Positions 1 through 8,916 of a DNA stretch of 64,000 bases are shown piece after piece. Within the stretch, counting starts at the first letter, position 1. Each line of letters starts with the position of its first letter. The notes under the pieces were generated by a model, which worked only from the letters and a program-made list of their open reading frames with translations, had not been told where the DNA came from and searched no databases. Both the position numbers and the translations under genes were made by a program. The stretch comes from Azonexus hydrophilus (GTDB lineage Bacteria; Pseudomonadota; Gammaproteobacteria; Burkholderiales; Rhodocyclaceae): assembly GCF_001956855.1 (NCBI RefSeq), contig NZ_MTHD01000002.1, positions 434,001 through 498,000 on the forward strand, read 5' to 3'.

Positions 1-185
1 TCTGCGCCTCGGTCGAATTTTTCCGCATGCTAGCCAGTGTCAAAAATGCATGTTCTACGCGGGTCGTGATTGGCACGGTTGCCTGGATATCCTGAAATGG
101 CGGACAATTCGAGCTTTTTTAGCGAATGACTTTCGCAAGTTGTTCGTCCATTTGAATCTATTTATTTCAACTCAAGGAGCTTGCG

Positions 186-863
186 GTGAACTCGAATAAA
201 AACGCCGTAATAATTTGTGCTGTGGCTTTGGTCGCCACGCTTTCGGGATGTGCAACCGAAACGTCGCGTGCGATTGAGTCCCAGCAAACTGCCGCTGCAA
301 CGCGGCCATATGTCGGCGAACGTCAGCCAGTGTCGGTGGGCAAGTTCGATAATCGTTCAAGCTTCATGCGCGGGGTTTTCTCCGATGGCGTCGATCGCCT
401 GGGCAGTCAGGCCAAGACAATTCTGGTTTCCCACTTGCAGCAGAGCAACCGTTTTTCCGTCCTGGATCGCCAGAACCTGAGCGAAACCAAACAGGAAGCG
501 GAAATTGCCCGCAAGCAGCAAGCGCTCAAGGGGGCGCGCTACGTCATTACCGGGGATGTCACGGAATTCGGCCGGAAAGAGGTTGGCGACCATCAGCTTT
601 TCGGTCTGCTCGGCCGGGGCAAGCAGCAAGTGGCGTATGCCAAGGTTGCGCTGAACGTGGTTGATGTCGAGACATCGGAAGTCATTTATTCAACTTTCGG
701 TGCCGGCGAGTACGCCCTCTCGAATCGTGAAGTGATCGGTTTTGGTGGCACCGCCAGCTACGACTCGACGCTGAACGGCAAGGTTCTCGATCTGGCCATC
801 CGTGAGGCGGTTGATGGTTTGGTCAAGGGTGTCGAAGCCGGTGCCTGGCGTCCGGTACGCTGA
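186..863 (+). CDS. CsgG/HfaB-like outer-membrane lipoprotein
   Basis: This 225-residue protein begins with a lipoprotein signal peptide ending in the lipobox LSGC (Cys about residue 22), so it should be lipidated and held in an envelope membrane. The body resembles the CsgG/HfaB/LpoB family: an N-terminal strand (VSVGKFDNRS), an FSVLDRQNL segment typical of the family, and a YVITGDVTEF strand. The GTG start is chosen because AAGGAG lies seven bases upstream and the signal peptide starts there. It is the first gene of a three-lipoprotein run followed by DUF4810 and GNA1162 genes, a neighbourhood seen in other proteobacteria. CsgG proper is a curli secretion channel, but no curli genes are present, so a structural or peptidoglycan-related role is equally possible. 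Confidence 0.8.
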   Translation: MNSNKNAVIICAVALVATLSGCATETSRAIESQQTAAATRPYVGERQPVSVGKFDNRSSFMRGVFSDGVDRLGSQAKTILVSHLQQSNRFSVLDRQNLSETKQEAEIARKQQALKGARYVITGDVTEFGRKEVGDHQLFGLLGRGKQQVAYAKVALNVVDVETSEVIYSTFGAGEYALSNREVIGFGGTASYDSTLNGKVLDLAIREAVDGLVKGVEAGAWRPVR

Positions 864-882
864 TATTGGCTCGGAGGGAGAG

Positions 883-1257
883 ATGGAAAGCAAAAATATA
901 CGACATGGCCTGCTGTTGGCATGCGCTTGCTCGGTGCTGTTCTCGGGGTGCGCGCAGCAACGGCAGCCTCTTTATCACTGGGGAAATTTTCAGTCGGTCC
1001 AGTACAGTCATTTCAAGGGTGACAAGGGGCCTGAGGAGGGCATCATCGCGCTTGAGAAGGTTCGCGAGGAGGCCCGTGCCAACGGCCGCAATGTGCCACC
1101 CGGCTTGCAGGCGCATCTTGGCATGCTCTACGGACTGACCGGTCGTACCGATCTGTTCGAGCAGAATCTTTTGGCCGAGAAGCAGAGCTTTCCCGAAAGC
1201 TCGGTCTATCTCGACTTCCTGCTCAAGAAAAATCAGAAACAGGAGGTCGCGCGATGA
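883..1257 (+). CDS. DUF4810 domain lipoprotein
   Basis: This 124-residue protein starts with a lipoprotein signal (LFSGC, Cys about residue 22) followed by the PLYHWGNF block that marks the DUF4810 family. The rest is helical, with PPGLQAHLGMLYGLTG looking like a single TPR-like hairpin. The ATG is preceded by GGAGGGAG. The gene sits 19 bases after the CsgG-like gene and overlaps the next by four bases (ATGA), so the three are probably translated together. The molecular function of DUF4810 is not known; the context suggests a partner in an envelope lipoprotein complex. Confidence 0.8.
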   Translation: MESKNIRHGLLLACACSVLFSGCAQQRQPLYHWGNFQSVQYSHFKGDKGPEEGIIALEKVREEARANGRNVPPGLQAHLGMLYGLTGRTDLFEQNLLAEKQSFPESSVYLDFLLKKNQKQEVAR

Positions 1258-1937
1258 AAAACACTTTTCTTTCTCTGGCGCGAACGCCTCTGCTGGTAGT
1301 TATCCTGGCCCTGCTTGGTGGTTGTGCAACATCACACAAGGCTTATGACTACACTGCTTTTCGCGAGGCACGGCCGGCATCCATTCTGGTGCTGCCGCCG
1401 GTGAACGAATCCCCGGATATCAAGGCGACGCATAGCATGCTTGCACATGCCACGGCACCGCTTGCCGAATCCGGTTATTACGTCTTTCCTGTCACCCTGG
1501 TCGACGAAACCTTCAAGCACAATGGTTTGACGGCTCCGGCAGATATTCACGAGGTGGCACCGGCCAAGCTGCGCGAAATATTTGGTGCCGATGCGGCGCT
1601 TTATATCAACGTCAAGCAATACGGCACGTCATACAAGGTGATTGCCAGTGAAACCCGGGTCACGGCAGAGGCACGGCTGGTCGATCTGCGTACCGGCAAC
1701 CAGCTGTGGCATGGTGCGGCGACGGCATCGAGTGCCGAAGGCGACAACAACAGCGGTGGCCTGGCGGGCATGTTGATCAAGGCGGTTGTTCGCCAGATCA
1801 TCGAGACGATCGCCGAACAGGGTCATGTTATCGCCGGGCAGACGAGTTCGCGTCTGTTGAGTGCCGGTATGCCGAACGGCATTCTGCACGGTCCGCGCTC
1901 GCCGCAGTACCAGAAGGATGGTCAGGCGCTGCGTTGA
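1254..1937 (+). CDS. GNA1162 family (DUF799) lipoprotein
   Basis: A 227-residue lipoprotein with a hydrophobic signal peptide and lipobox LGGC. The mature protein opens with RPASILVLPPVNES, the hallmark of the GNA1162/DUF799 family, whose founding member is a surface-exposed Neisseria antigen with a fold related to TolB N-terminal domains. Its start overlaps the DUF4810 stop by four bases, indicating translational coupling. It closes the three-gene lipoprotein operon and is followed by a strong hairpin terminator. The role of the family is unclear; outer-membrane localisation is inferred from homology, not from a sorting signal seen here. Confidence 0.85.
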   Translation: MKNTFLSLARTPLLVVILALLGGCATSHKAYDYTAFREARPASILVLPPVNESPDIKATHSMLAHATAPLAESGYYVFPVTLVDETFKHNGLTAPADIHEVAPAKLREIFGADAALYINVKQYGTSYKVIASETRVTAEARLVDLRTGNQLWHGAATASSAEGDNNSGGLAGMLIKAVVRQIIETIAEQGHVIAGQTSSRLLSAGMPNGILHGPRSPQYQKDGQALR

Positions 1938-1960
1938 TTCGAAGCCAGTAAGCAAAATTG

Positions 1961-1990
1961 AAAACGGCCTCGCAAGAGGCCGTTTTGTTA
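1961..1990. terminator. Bidirectional rho-independent terminator
   Basis: An 11-bp perfect stem, AAAACGGCCTC paired with GAGGCCGTTTT around a GCAA loop, lies between the convergent lipoprotein operon and gcvP. A-rich and T-rich arms on both sides let it act on both strands. Confidence 0.85.
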
Positions 1991-2005
1991 TTCACTGCAA
2001 GCTTC

Positions 2006-4888
2006 TCAGTCCTCGTACGCCGACATCGGCGGGCAGGCGCAGTTCAGGTTGCGGTCGCCGTACACATCGTCGATGCGGTTAACGCTCGGCCAGAACTTGT
2101 TGGCGGCCACCCAAGGCAGCGGGAAGACGGCCTGCTGGCGGCTGTACGGATGCTGCCAGTCGGCGTCGATCACATCCGCCTGCGAATGCGGGGCATTCTT
2201 CAATGGGTTGTTGTCGGCCGTCCATGCGCCGTTCTCGATCTGGCGGATTTCTTCACGAATGCTGACCATCGCGCCGATGAAGCGGTCCAGTTCAGCCTTC
2301 GATTCGGATTCCGTAGGCTCGACCATGATCGTGCCGGCGACCGGGAAGGACACCGTCGGCGCGTGGAAACCGTAGTCCATCAGGCGCTTGGCGATGTCGA
2401 TCTCGGCGATGCCGGTGGCGGCCTTGATCGGGCGAATGTCGAGGATGCACTCGTGCGCCACGCGGCCGTTCTTGCCGACGTAGAGCACCGGGTAGTGGTC
2501 CTTGAGCTTGTTCGCAACATAGTTGGCGTTGAGGATGGCGACCTGAGTCGCCTTCTTGACACCAGCGCCGCCGAGCATCGCCAGGTACATCCAGGAAATG
2601 GTCAGGATCGACGCCGAACCGAAGGGCGCCGCCGAGACCGCGCCCTGGCCGCCGTGCGGACCGTCGATGGCGGCGACCGCGTGGTTGGCCATGAACGGCG
2701 CCAGATGGGCCTTCAGGCCGATCGGGCCCATGCCCGGTCCGCCGCCGCCGTGCGGGATGGCGAAGGTCTTGTGCAGGTTCATGTGGCTGACGTCGGCACC
2801 GATGAAGCCGGGCGAGGTCAGGCCGACCTGGGCGTTGAGGTTGGCGCCGTCCATGTACACCTGGCCGCCGTTGGCATGCACGATGGCGCAGATGTCCTTG
2901 ACCGCTTCCTCGAACACGCCGTGCGTCGACGGGTAGGTGATCATCAGGCAGGCGAGGTCGTCCTTGTGTTCCTCGGCCTTGGCCTTCAGGTCGGCGACAT
3001 CGACGTTGCCGTTGTCGTCACAATCGACGACGACGACCTGCATGTTGCACATCTGGGCGGTGGCCGGGTTGGTACCGTGCGCCGATTTCGGAATCAGGCA
3101 GACCTTGCGGTGGCCTTCGCCACGGCTGGCGTGGTAGCGGGCAATCGCCACCAGACCGGCGTATTCGCCCTGGGCGCCGGAGTTCGGCTGCATGCAGATG
3201 GCGTCGAAGCCGGTGACGGTCTTCAGCCAGTCGGTGAGGCCGGCGATCATCGCGTGGTAACCGGCGACCTGCTCGCGCGGGGCGAACGGGTGGATGCCAC
3301 CGAATTCAGGCCAGGTGACCGGGATCATTTCGCTGGTCGCGTTCAGCTTCATCGTGCATGAGCCGAGCGAGATCATCGAGTGGTCGAGCGCCAGGTCCTT
3401 GTTCTGCAGCGACTTCAGGTAGCGCAGCATCTCGTGTTCGGTGTGGTGCGTGTTGAACACCGGGTGCTGCAGGATCGCATCGTCACGGAACAGCGTCGCC
3501 GGCAGCGCCGGGTCGGCGGCGGCAACCTGGGCGTCGAGGGTTGCCATGTCGAGCGTGACCTGAGTGATCAGCTTGAACAGTTCGGCAACGTCGGCGCGGG
3601 TCGTCGTTTCGTCGAAGGAGACGCCGAGGACGCCGGCCGAGACGCGGCGCAGGTTGTAACCGGCAGCGACGGCGGCGTTGTAGATGCTCTCGGCGCGGGC
3701 ACCGAGGTCGATGTGCACGGTGTCGAAGAATTGCGCGGTCAACAGCTTGACGCCGGCTCTTTTCAGACCCATGGCGAGGATTGCCGTCAGCCGGTGGATG
3801 CGGGCGGCGATCGTCTTCAGGCCCTGCGGGCCGTGATAGACGGCGTACATGCCGGCCATGTTGGCGAGCAGTACCTGCGAGGTGCAGATGTTGGAGTTGG
3901 CCTTTTCGCGACGGATGTGCTGTTCGCGCGTCTGCAGCGTCATGCGGTAGGCGGTCTTGCCGCGGGCGTCTTTCGAGACGCCGATGATGCGGCCCGGCAT
4001 CGAGCGGACGAAGGCTTCGCGGGTGGCGAAGAAGGCGGCGTGCGGGCCGCCGAAGCCCATCGGGATGCCGAAGCGCTGGCTCGATCCGAGCGCGATGTCG
4101 GCGCCCATGGCACCCGGCGACTTGAGCAGTACCAGTGCCATCAGGTCGCTGGCCACGGCGACCGTGGTACCGCGTGACTTGAGACCGGCGATGATGTCGC
4201 TGAGGTCGCGCACTTCACCGTTGTCGTTCGGGTACTGGAGCAGGGCGCCGAAGAATTCTTCGTCTTTTACCGTGTCGACCGCAGCAATCACCAGTTCGAA
4301 GCCGAAGTAGCCGGCGCGCGTCCGAACGACGTCGATGGTCTGCGGGAAGCAGGCGGCATCGACCAGGAAGCGGTTCGACTTCGATTTCGAGACGCGGCGG
4401 GCCATGGTCATGGCTTCGGCGGCGGCGGTGGCTTCGTCGAGCAGCGAGGCGTTGGCGATTTCCAGGCCGGTCAGGTCGACAACCATCTGCTGGAAGTTCA
4501 TCAGCGCTTCCAGGCGGCCCTGGGCGATTTCGGCCTGGTAGGGCGTGTAGGCGGTGTACCAGCCCGGGTTTTCCATGACGTTGCGCAGGATCACCTTGGG
4601 CGTCAGCGTGTCGTAGTAGCCCATGCCGATGCAGGATTTCTGGATCACGTTCCTGCCGGCGATGGCTTTCAGGTCGGCGAGCGCTTCATGTTCGCGGCGC
4701 GGCGCCGGCAGCGGCAGGTCGGCCGGCAGGCGGATGGCAGCCGGCACGGTCTGATCGATCAGCTGGTCGAGGCTGGCGGCGCCGATGGTGGCCAGCATCT
4801 CGGTCATCTCGGTGGCGCAGGGGCCGATGTGGCGTTCGATGAACTCGTCGTGCTGTTCCAGCACCGAGAGCGGTTGGTTGAGCGGCAT
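2006..4888 (-). CDS. gcvP: Glycine dehydrogenase (decarboxylating), P-protein
   Basis: A 960-residue single-chain P-protein of the glycine cleavage system, which decarboxylates glycine with pyridoxal phosphate and passes the aminomethyl group to lipoyl-GcvH. The two homologous halves found in bacterial long-form GcvP are both present. The PLP lysine lies in [16 protein letters not shown] in the C-terminal half. Full length for the family (about 950-960). It is the last gene of gcvT-gcvH-gcvP, 13 bases after gcvH, and should share the glycine-riboswitch control upstream of gcvT. The large open frame opposite it (1958-3361) is a codon-bias shadow. Confidence 0.97.
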   Translation of the reverse strand: MPLNQPLSVLEQHDEFIERHIGPCATEMTEMLATIGAASLDQLIDQTVPAAIRLPADLPLPAPRREHEALADLKAIAGRNVIQKSCIGMGYYDTLTPKVILRNVMENPGWYTAYTPYQAEIAQGRLEALMNFQQMVVDLTGLEIANASLLDEATAAAEAMTMARRVSKSKSNRFLVDAACFPQTIDVVRTRAGYFGFELVIAAVDTVKDEEFFGALLQYPNDNGEVRDLSDIIAGLKSRGTTVAVASDLMALVLLKSPGAMGADIALGSSQRFGIPMGFGGPHAAFFATREAFVRSMPGRIIGVSKDARGKTAYRMTLQTREQHIRREKANSNICTSQVLLANMAGMYAVYHGPQGLKTIAARIHRLTAILAMGLKRAGVKLLTAQFFDTVHIDLGARAESIYNAAVAAGYNLRRVSAGVLGVSFDETTTRADVAELFKLITQVTLDMATLDAQVAAADPALPATLFRDDAILQHPVFNTHHTEHEMLRYLKSLQNKDLALDHSMISLGSCTMKLNATSEMIPVTWPEFGGIHPFAPREQVAGYHAMIAGLTDWLKTVTGFDAICMQPNSGAQGEYAGLVAIARYHASRGEGHRKVCLIPKSAHGTNPATAQMCNMQVVVVDCDDNGNVDVADLKAKAEEHKDDLACLMITYPSTHGVFEEAVKDICAIVHANGGQVYMDGANLNAQVGLTSPGFIGADVSHMNLHKTFAIPHGGGGPGMGPIGLKAHLAPFMANHAVAAIDGPHGGQGAVSAAPFGSASILTISWMYLAMLGGAGVKKATQVAILNANYVANKLKDHYPVLYVGKNGRVAHECILDIRPIKAATGIAEIDIAKRLMDYGFHAPTVSFPVAGTIMVEPTESESKAELDRFIGAMVSIREEIRQIENGAWTADNNPLKNAPHSQADVIDADWQHPYSRQQAVFPLPWVAANKFWPSVNRIDDVYGDRNLNCACPPMSAYED

Positions 4889-4901
4889 GAGTCTTCCTTG
4901 A

Positions 4902-5288
4902 TCAGGCGGCGTCGGCGACAGCCTGGTAGGCAGCGGCGTCGAGCAGGGCGTCGATATCGGCCAGGTTGTCCGGCGTCATCTTGAACAGCCAGGCGGCGTA
5001 GGCATCGGCGTTGACCGATTCCGGCGCATCGGCAGCAGCCTGGTTCACTTCGGTGACGGTGCCGGCGATCGGCGCATAGACATCAGCGGCGGCCTTGACC
5101 GACTCGACCACGGCGATTTCCTTCTCGGCGTCGTAATGCGCGCCGACTTCCGGCAGCTCGACGAAGACCAGATCACCCAGCGCTTCCTGCGCGTGGTCGG
5201 AAATGCCGACGGTGACGGTGCCATCGGCGTTCTTCAGAACCCATTCGTGGGAGGCAGCGTACTTGAGGTTGGACGGGACGTTGGACAT
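4902..5288 (-). CDS. gcvH: Glycine cleavage system H protein
   Basis: A 128-residue lipoyl carrier protein that shuttles the aminomethyl group between GcvP, GcvT and the lipoamide dehydrogenase. The lipoylated lysine sits in the ESVKAA motif (around residue 65), and the [13 protein letters not shown] segment is characteristic. The frame remains open further upstream, but the start is set at the ATG preceded by AGGAG, giving the usual family length and [11 protein letters not shown]-terminus. It lies 28 bases downstream of gcvT. Confidence 0.96.
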   Translation of the reverse strand: MSNVPSNLKYAASHEWVLKNADGTVTVGISDHAQEALGDLVFVELPEVGAHYDAEKEIAVVESVKAAADVYAPIAGTVTEVNQAAADAPESVNADAYAAWLFKMTPDNLADIDALLDAAAYQAVADAA

Positions 5289-5316
5289 GGTTTTCTCCTG
5301 ATTGGGTGAATTTGAA

Positions 5317-6408
5317 TTAGATGACGGCTTTGCCGTTGCGGGCGAATACGGGTTTGACGACCTTGGCCTTGAGCAGCTTGCCACGGATATCGACCTCGAC
5401 TTCGTCACCGATGGCGACGCCGAGCGGCAGTCGGGCGAGGGCGATGGATTGCTGCAGCGTTGGTGAGAAACTACCTGAGGTAATTTCTCCATTGCCTTGT
5501 TTTGTAATGACTTGTTGGTGTCCGCGCAGCACGCCCTTGTCGAGCAGGATGAGGCCGAGGAATTGCTTCTGCTGGCCGTTTGCGGTCAACGCGGCTTTGC
5601 CGACGAAATCGCGCTCGTCCTTCATGGCGACGGTCCAGGCCAGGCCAGCATCAAGCGGCGAGACGGTTTCATCCATGTCCTGGCCGTAGAGGTTCATGCC
5701 GGCTTCCAGGCGCAGCGTATCGCGGGCACCGAGGCCGCAGGGCGCGACGCCGGCATCCTTCAGTGCGTTCCACATGGCTTCGGCTTCGCCGGCCGGCAGC
5801 ATGATTTCGTAGCCGTCTTCACCGGTATAACCGGTGCTGGCAATGAAATACTGGTCGACTTCAGCGGCAAAGAACGGCTTCAGATCGGCGATTGCCGCCT
5901 TGGCCTGCGGCAGCACCTGCCACACCCGGGCGCGGGCGTTCGGGCCCTGCACGGCGATGATGCCGAGATTGTTCGCGCCGTCGCGGCGCTGGGTGATGGT
6001 CACGTCCAGCTTCCATTCGGCGACCTTGGCCTGCATCCAGGCCAGATCCTTGTCGGCGGTGCCGGCATTGACGACGATACGGAAACGCGTGTTGGTGAGG
6101 AAGTAGATGATCAGGTCGTCGATGACGCCGCCGGCATCGTTGAGCATGGCGGCGTAGAGCGCCTTGCCGGAAACCGTCAGTTTGGCCACGTCGTTGGCGA
6201 CCAGGCGGGACAGGAAGGGCCGGCAATCGGCGCCGACAACATCGACCGGGCACATGTGCGAGACATCGAACATGCCGCAGTCCTTGCGCACCGCGTGGTG
6301 TTCCTCGATCTGCGAGCCGTAGTTCACCGGCATGTCCCAGCCGCCGAAATCGACCATCCGGGCATTGAGCGCGCGATGGGCGGCGTTGAGCACTGTTTTC
6401 TTCAGCAT
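5317..6408 (-). CDS. gcvT: Glycine cleavage system T protein (aminomethyltransferase)
   Basis: A 363-residue folate-dependent aminomethyltransferase that releases ammonia from the GcvH-bound intermediate and forms methylene-tetrahydrofolate. Diagnostic blocks include [15 protein letters not shown] near the N-terminus, MFDVSHM, and the folate-binding [11 protein letters not shown] region. Length matches the family. AAGGA precedes the ATG. It is the first gene of the operon and follows about 250 bases of leader holding a tandem glycine riboswitch and a terminator-like hairpin. Confidence 0.96.
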   Translation of the reverse strand: MLKKTVLNAAHRALNARMVDFGGWDMPVNYGSQIEEHHAVRKDCGMFDVSHMCPVDVVGADCRPFLSRLVANDVAKLTVSGKALYAAMLNDAGGVIDDLIIYFLTNTRFRIVVNAGTADKDLAWMQAKVAEWKLDVTITQRRDGANNLGIIAVQGPNARARVWQVLPQAKAAIADLKPFFAAEVDQYFIASTGYTGEDGYEIMLPAGEAEAMWNALKDAGVAPCGLGARDTLRLEAGMNLYGQDMDETVSPLDAGLAWTVAMKDERDFVGKAALTANGQQKQFLGLILLDKGVLRGHQQVITKQGNGEITSGSFSPTLQQSIALARLPLGVAIGDEVEVDIRGKLLKAKVVKPVFARNGKAVI

Positions 6409-6452
6409 ATCAATCCTTTACAGACGATTTTTAACGTCAGTTCTAGAAACGG

Positions 6453-6494
6453 AAAAGGGGTGAAACGAAAGATTGGATCTTGCGTTTCACCCCT
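6453..6494 (-). terminator. Expression-platform hairpin of the glycine riboswitch
   Basis: On the transcript, AGGGGTGAAACG (6494-6483) pairs perfectly with CGTTTCACCCCT (6467-6456), with an inner AAGAT/ATCTT stem, followed by TTTTCC. The 5' edge of the stem overlaps the 3' strand of the second aptamer's closing helix (CAGAG), so aptamer and terminator should compete. The T-run is short, so termination strength is uncertain. Confidence 0.7.
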
Positions 6495-6664
6495 CTGTCC
6501 TCGATACCTGAGAGATTTGCCCCATCGGTGGATGTCGACCGCAAAAGTCTTCATCACTCTCCAGAGTTTCAGCAGCCAAGCTACTGATTCCGCGGTCCTT
6601 TTGCCTGAGCGTTTTCGGGTGGGTTTGCGCCTTCGGCGGCAGGTGTTCCTGCTCTCTCCCACGG
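6491..6664 (-). promoter_or_regulatory. Tandem glycine riboswitch (two aptamers)
   Basis: Read on the minus strand, two glycine aptamers follow each other. The first opens with GGGAGAGAGCAGG, then CGCCGAAGGCGCAAA and CTCAGGCAAAAGGAC. The second opens with CTCTGGAGAG, then ACCGATGGGGCAAA and CTCTCAGGTA. These are the conserved blocks of the gcvT-leader RNA. A short linker joins them. Glycine binding usually turns gcv genes on. The second aptamer's variable arm contains a copy of the dispersed GTCGACCGCA motif (6534-6543). Confidence 0.92.
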
Positions 6665-6674
6665 AATGGATCGC

Positions 6675-6703
6675 ACTATAGCCGGACATCGTTGTCCTAG
6701 CAA
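6675..6703 (-). promoter_or_regulatory. Promoter of the gcvTHP operon
   Basis: A sigma-70 type promoter on the minus strand: TTGCTA (6703-6698), a 17-base spacer, then TATAGT (6680-6675). The predicted transcript starts a few bases before the first aptamer, as expected. The spacer consists largely of an inverted repeat, GGACA-4 bp-TGTCC (6684-6697), that could be an operator. Confidence 0.75.
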
Positions 6704-6780
6704 CATGCTGCGCTGCACAAGCCTGCCGGCCGGCGCCTGCCTTCGTGATAAACTCCGCGTTTGCTTTTGTCCTGATTTCC

Positions 6781-7620
6781 GTGAATCCCGCCAATTTCGA
6801 TTTCCATTGCCATTCTTCCGTATCCGACGGCTTGCTGCCGCCAGCGGAGGTTGCCCGGCGGGCGGCTGCCAATGGCGTCGATCTGTGGGCGCTGACCGAT
6901 CACGACGATCTGGGCGGCCTCGACATCGCCCGGGAAACTGCCGAAGCGGCGGGCATGCGGTTTGTTTCCGGGGTCGAAATATCGATCGAGTGGAACAATC
7001 TGCCGATCCATATCGTCGGGCTTGGTTTTGACCAGCATCACCCGGATCTGACCGGTGGCCTGGCAGCCCTGCGCAGCGGCCGTCTCGAACGCGCCAGGCG
7101 GATGGGCGAGGCGCTTGCCGCCATCGGTATCCCCGGCGTCTTCGAAGGCGCCATGGGGTATGTGACCAATCCCAACCTGATTTCGCGCGCCCATTTCGCC
7201 CGCTACCTGGTGTCGATCGGCATCGCCCGCGAGATGTCGGGCGTGTTCCAGCATTACCTGACGCCGGGCAAGCCCGGTTACGTCGATCATCGCTGGGCCG
7301 GGCTGGCCGAGGCGGTGGCGTGGATCACCGCAGCCGGTGGTGTCGCCGTCGTCGCGCATCCCGGTCGTTACAAGATGTCCGGCGGTGACATGCGCAAGTT
7401 CCTCGATGAGTTCAAGGATCTCGGCGGGCGAGCCATCGAGGTGACGAGCGGCAGCCATTCGCCCGACCATGTGCTGCACTTTGCCCGGCTGGCGCGCCAT
7501 TATGGCTTTCATGCGTCGCGCGGCTCGGATTTTCACGGCCCCGAGGAAAGCTATGTTGACCTCGGTCGCCTGCCACAATTGCCCCAGGACCTGAAACCGG
7601 TCTGGCGCCTCATCGATTGA
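6781..7620 (+). CDS. PHP domain phosphoesterase, YciV/RNase AM-like
   Basis: About 279 residues, a polymerase-and-histidinol-phosphatase domain enzyme. Metal-binding motifs are in order: DFHCHSSVSDG at the N-terminus, LTDHDD, an internal HPGRY, and GSDFHG near the C-terminus. The closest characterised relative is E. coli YciV (RNase AM, 3',5'-nucleotide bisphosphatase), and the next gene here is yciO-like, the same pairing as in E. coli. A GTG start at 6781 is preferred, just before NPANFDFHCHS; an upstream GTG at 6745 lies inside a likely -10 element (GATAAACT). Cytoplasmic nucleotide or RNA-end processing is the best guess. Confidence 0.85.
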   Translation: MNPANFDFHCHSSVSDGLLPPAEVARRAAANGVDLWALTDHDDLGGLDIARETAEAAGMRFVSGVEISIEWNNLPIHIVGLGFDQHHPDLTGGLAALRSGRLERARRMGEALAAIGIPGVFEGAMGYVTNPNLISRAHFARYLVSIGIAREMSGVFQHYLTPGKPGYVDHRWAGLAEAVAWITAAGGVAVVAHPGRYKMSGGDMRKFLDEFKDLGGRAIEVTSGSHSPDHVLHFARLARHYGFHASRGSDFHGPEESYVDLGRLPQLPQDLKPVWRLID

Positions 7621-7623
7621 ACC

Positions 7624-8250
7624 ATGGCCCGCGTCGTCAATATTCACCCGGATTCTCCCCAGTCGCGCCTGCTTGTGCAGGCGGCCGAATTCATCCGCAA
7701 TGGCGCCATCGTCGCGCTGCCGACGGATTCCTGCTACGCCCTTGGCTGCCACCTCGGCGACAAGGAAGCGCTTGACCGCATCCGCCTGATCCGCCAGATG
7801 GACGATCGTCACCACCTGACGCTGATGGTCCGCGACCTGTCGGAAATCGCCCATTTCGCCCGCGTCGATAACGCCCAGTACCGCTTGCTGAAGGCAGCTA
7901 CGCCGGGTAGCTATACCTTCATTCTCGAAGGCAGCAAGGAGTTGCCGCGCCGTGTCATGCACCCGAAGCGCAAGACGATCGGCGTGCGCGTGCCGGATCA
8001 TCCGATTGCGCTGGCCCTGCTCGAAGAACTGAAAGAGCCGCTGCTGACGACGACGCTGCAGTTGCCGGGCGACGAAAATCCGCTGACCGAAGGCTGGGAA
8101 ATCCAGGATCGCCTGGAAGATCAGATCGAACTGATTCTCGACGCCGGCACTTGCGGTATCGAACCGACGACGGTGGTCGATCTGACCGGCCCGGCGCCGG
8201 AGCTGGTACGCGCCGGGCGTGGGCCGCTGGCGCCGTTCGGGTTCGAATGA
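7624..8250 (+). CDS. Sua5/YciO/YrdC family protein (YciO type)
   Basis: A 208-residue protein with the single YrdC-like domain that in TsaC/Sua5 makes threonylcarbamoyl-AMP for the tRNA t6A modification. The nucleotide-binding start (GAIVALPTDSCYALGC) and the KRKTIGVRVPDHP segment fit the YciO branch, which has weak or no t6A activity in E. coli. It begins three bases after the PHP gene and ends one base before the protease gene, so it is co-transcribed. Whether it is the cell's t6A enzyme or a YciO paralogue cannot be settled here. Confidence 0.85.
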   Translation: MARVVNIHPDSPQSRLLVQAAEFIRNGAIVALPTDSCYALGCHLGDKEALDRIRLIRQMDDRHHLTLMVRDLSEIAHFARVDNAQYRLLKAATPGSYTFILEGSKELPRRVMHPKRKTIGVRVPDHPIALALLEELKEPLLTTTLQLPGDENPLTEGWEIQDRLEDQIELILDAGTCGIEPTTVVDLTGPAPELVRAGRGPLAPFGFE

Positions 8251-8251
8251 C

Positions 8252-8908
8252 ATGCTCGACATCAACGCCCTGATCCAGACGATTGCCATCGCCGCCTTGC
8301 CGGTGATCTTCGCGATCACGCTGCACGAAGCGGCGCACGGTTACGCGGCGCGCCACTTCGGCGATCCGACCGCCTGGCAGTTGGGGCGCATCAGTCTCAA
8401 TCCGCTGCGCCACATCGATCCGATCGGTACCATCGTGATCCCGGTCGCCATCCTGCTGTTTTCGGCGGGCAGCTTCCTGTTTGGTTATGCCAAGCCGGTG
8501 CCGGTGGATTTCACCCGGCTGCGCAACCCCAAGCGCGACATGCTCTGGGTCGCCGCTGCAGGACCGGCTGCCAACTTGCTGATGGCCTGCTTCTGGGCGC
8601 TGATGTTCAAACTGTCCTGGGCGGTGCCGGAGTTTTTCAGCGTGCCGCTGGCGCGCATGGCCGAGTACGGCATCATCATCAATTGTGTGCTGATGGTCCT
8701 CAATCTGTTGCCGTTGCCGCCGCTCGACGGTGGTCGCATCGCCGTCAGCCTGCTGCCGCACCGTCTCGCCTGGCAGTTCTCGCGCATCGAGCCCTGGGGC
8801 TTTCCGATTTTGCTGGTCCTGCTGTTCACCGGTATCCTCGGCGACATCCTGAATCCGCTGGTGCTGTTTTCGGCGCAGATCATCACAACCATTTTCGGTC
8901 TTTATTAA
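8252..8908 (+). CDS. Site-2 protease family (M50) membrane metalloprotease
   Basis: A 218-residue multi-pass membrane protein. The zinc motif HEAAHG lies in the first transmembrane segment (about residue 25), and the second metal-binding block LLPLPPLDGGR lies in a later segment; together they define the compact S2P-like M50 group. About five hydrophobic segments are visible and no PDZ domain, unlike RseP. It starts one base after the yciO-like stop, with trpS eight bases downstream. The substrate is unknown. The start is taken at the ATG that opens the first membrane segment. Confidence 0.88.
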   Translation: MLDINALIQTIAIAALPVIFAITLHEAAHGYAARHFGDPTAWQLGRISLNPLRHIDPIGTIVIPVAILLFSAGSFLFGYAKPVPVDFTRLRNPKRDMLWVAAAGPAANLLMACFWALMFKLSWAVPEFFSVPLARMAEYGIIINCVLMVLNLLPLPPLDGGRIAVSLLPHRLAWQFSRIEPWGFPILLVLLFTGILGDILNPLVLFSAQIITTIFGLY

Positions 8909-8916
8909 AAAACGCT

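Noticed and set aside
1958..3361. 467-codon open frame opposite gcvP
   Set aside because: Antisense shadow of a high-GC gene; the translation is low in hydrophobic core pattern and rich in Arg/Val/Asp, with no recognisable domain.
5497..6681. 394-codon open frame opposite gcvT and the riboswitch
   Set aside because: Antisense to gcvT and runs through a structured regulatory RNA; no domain seen.
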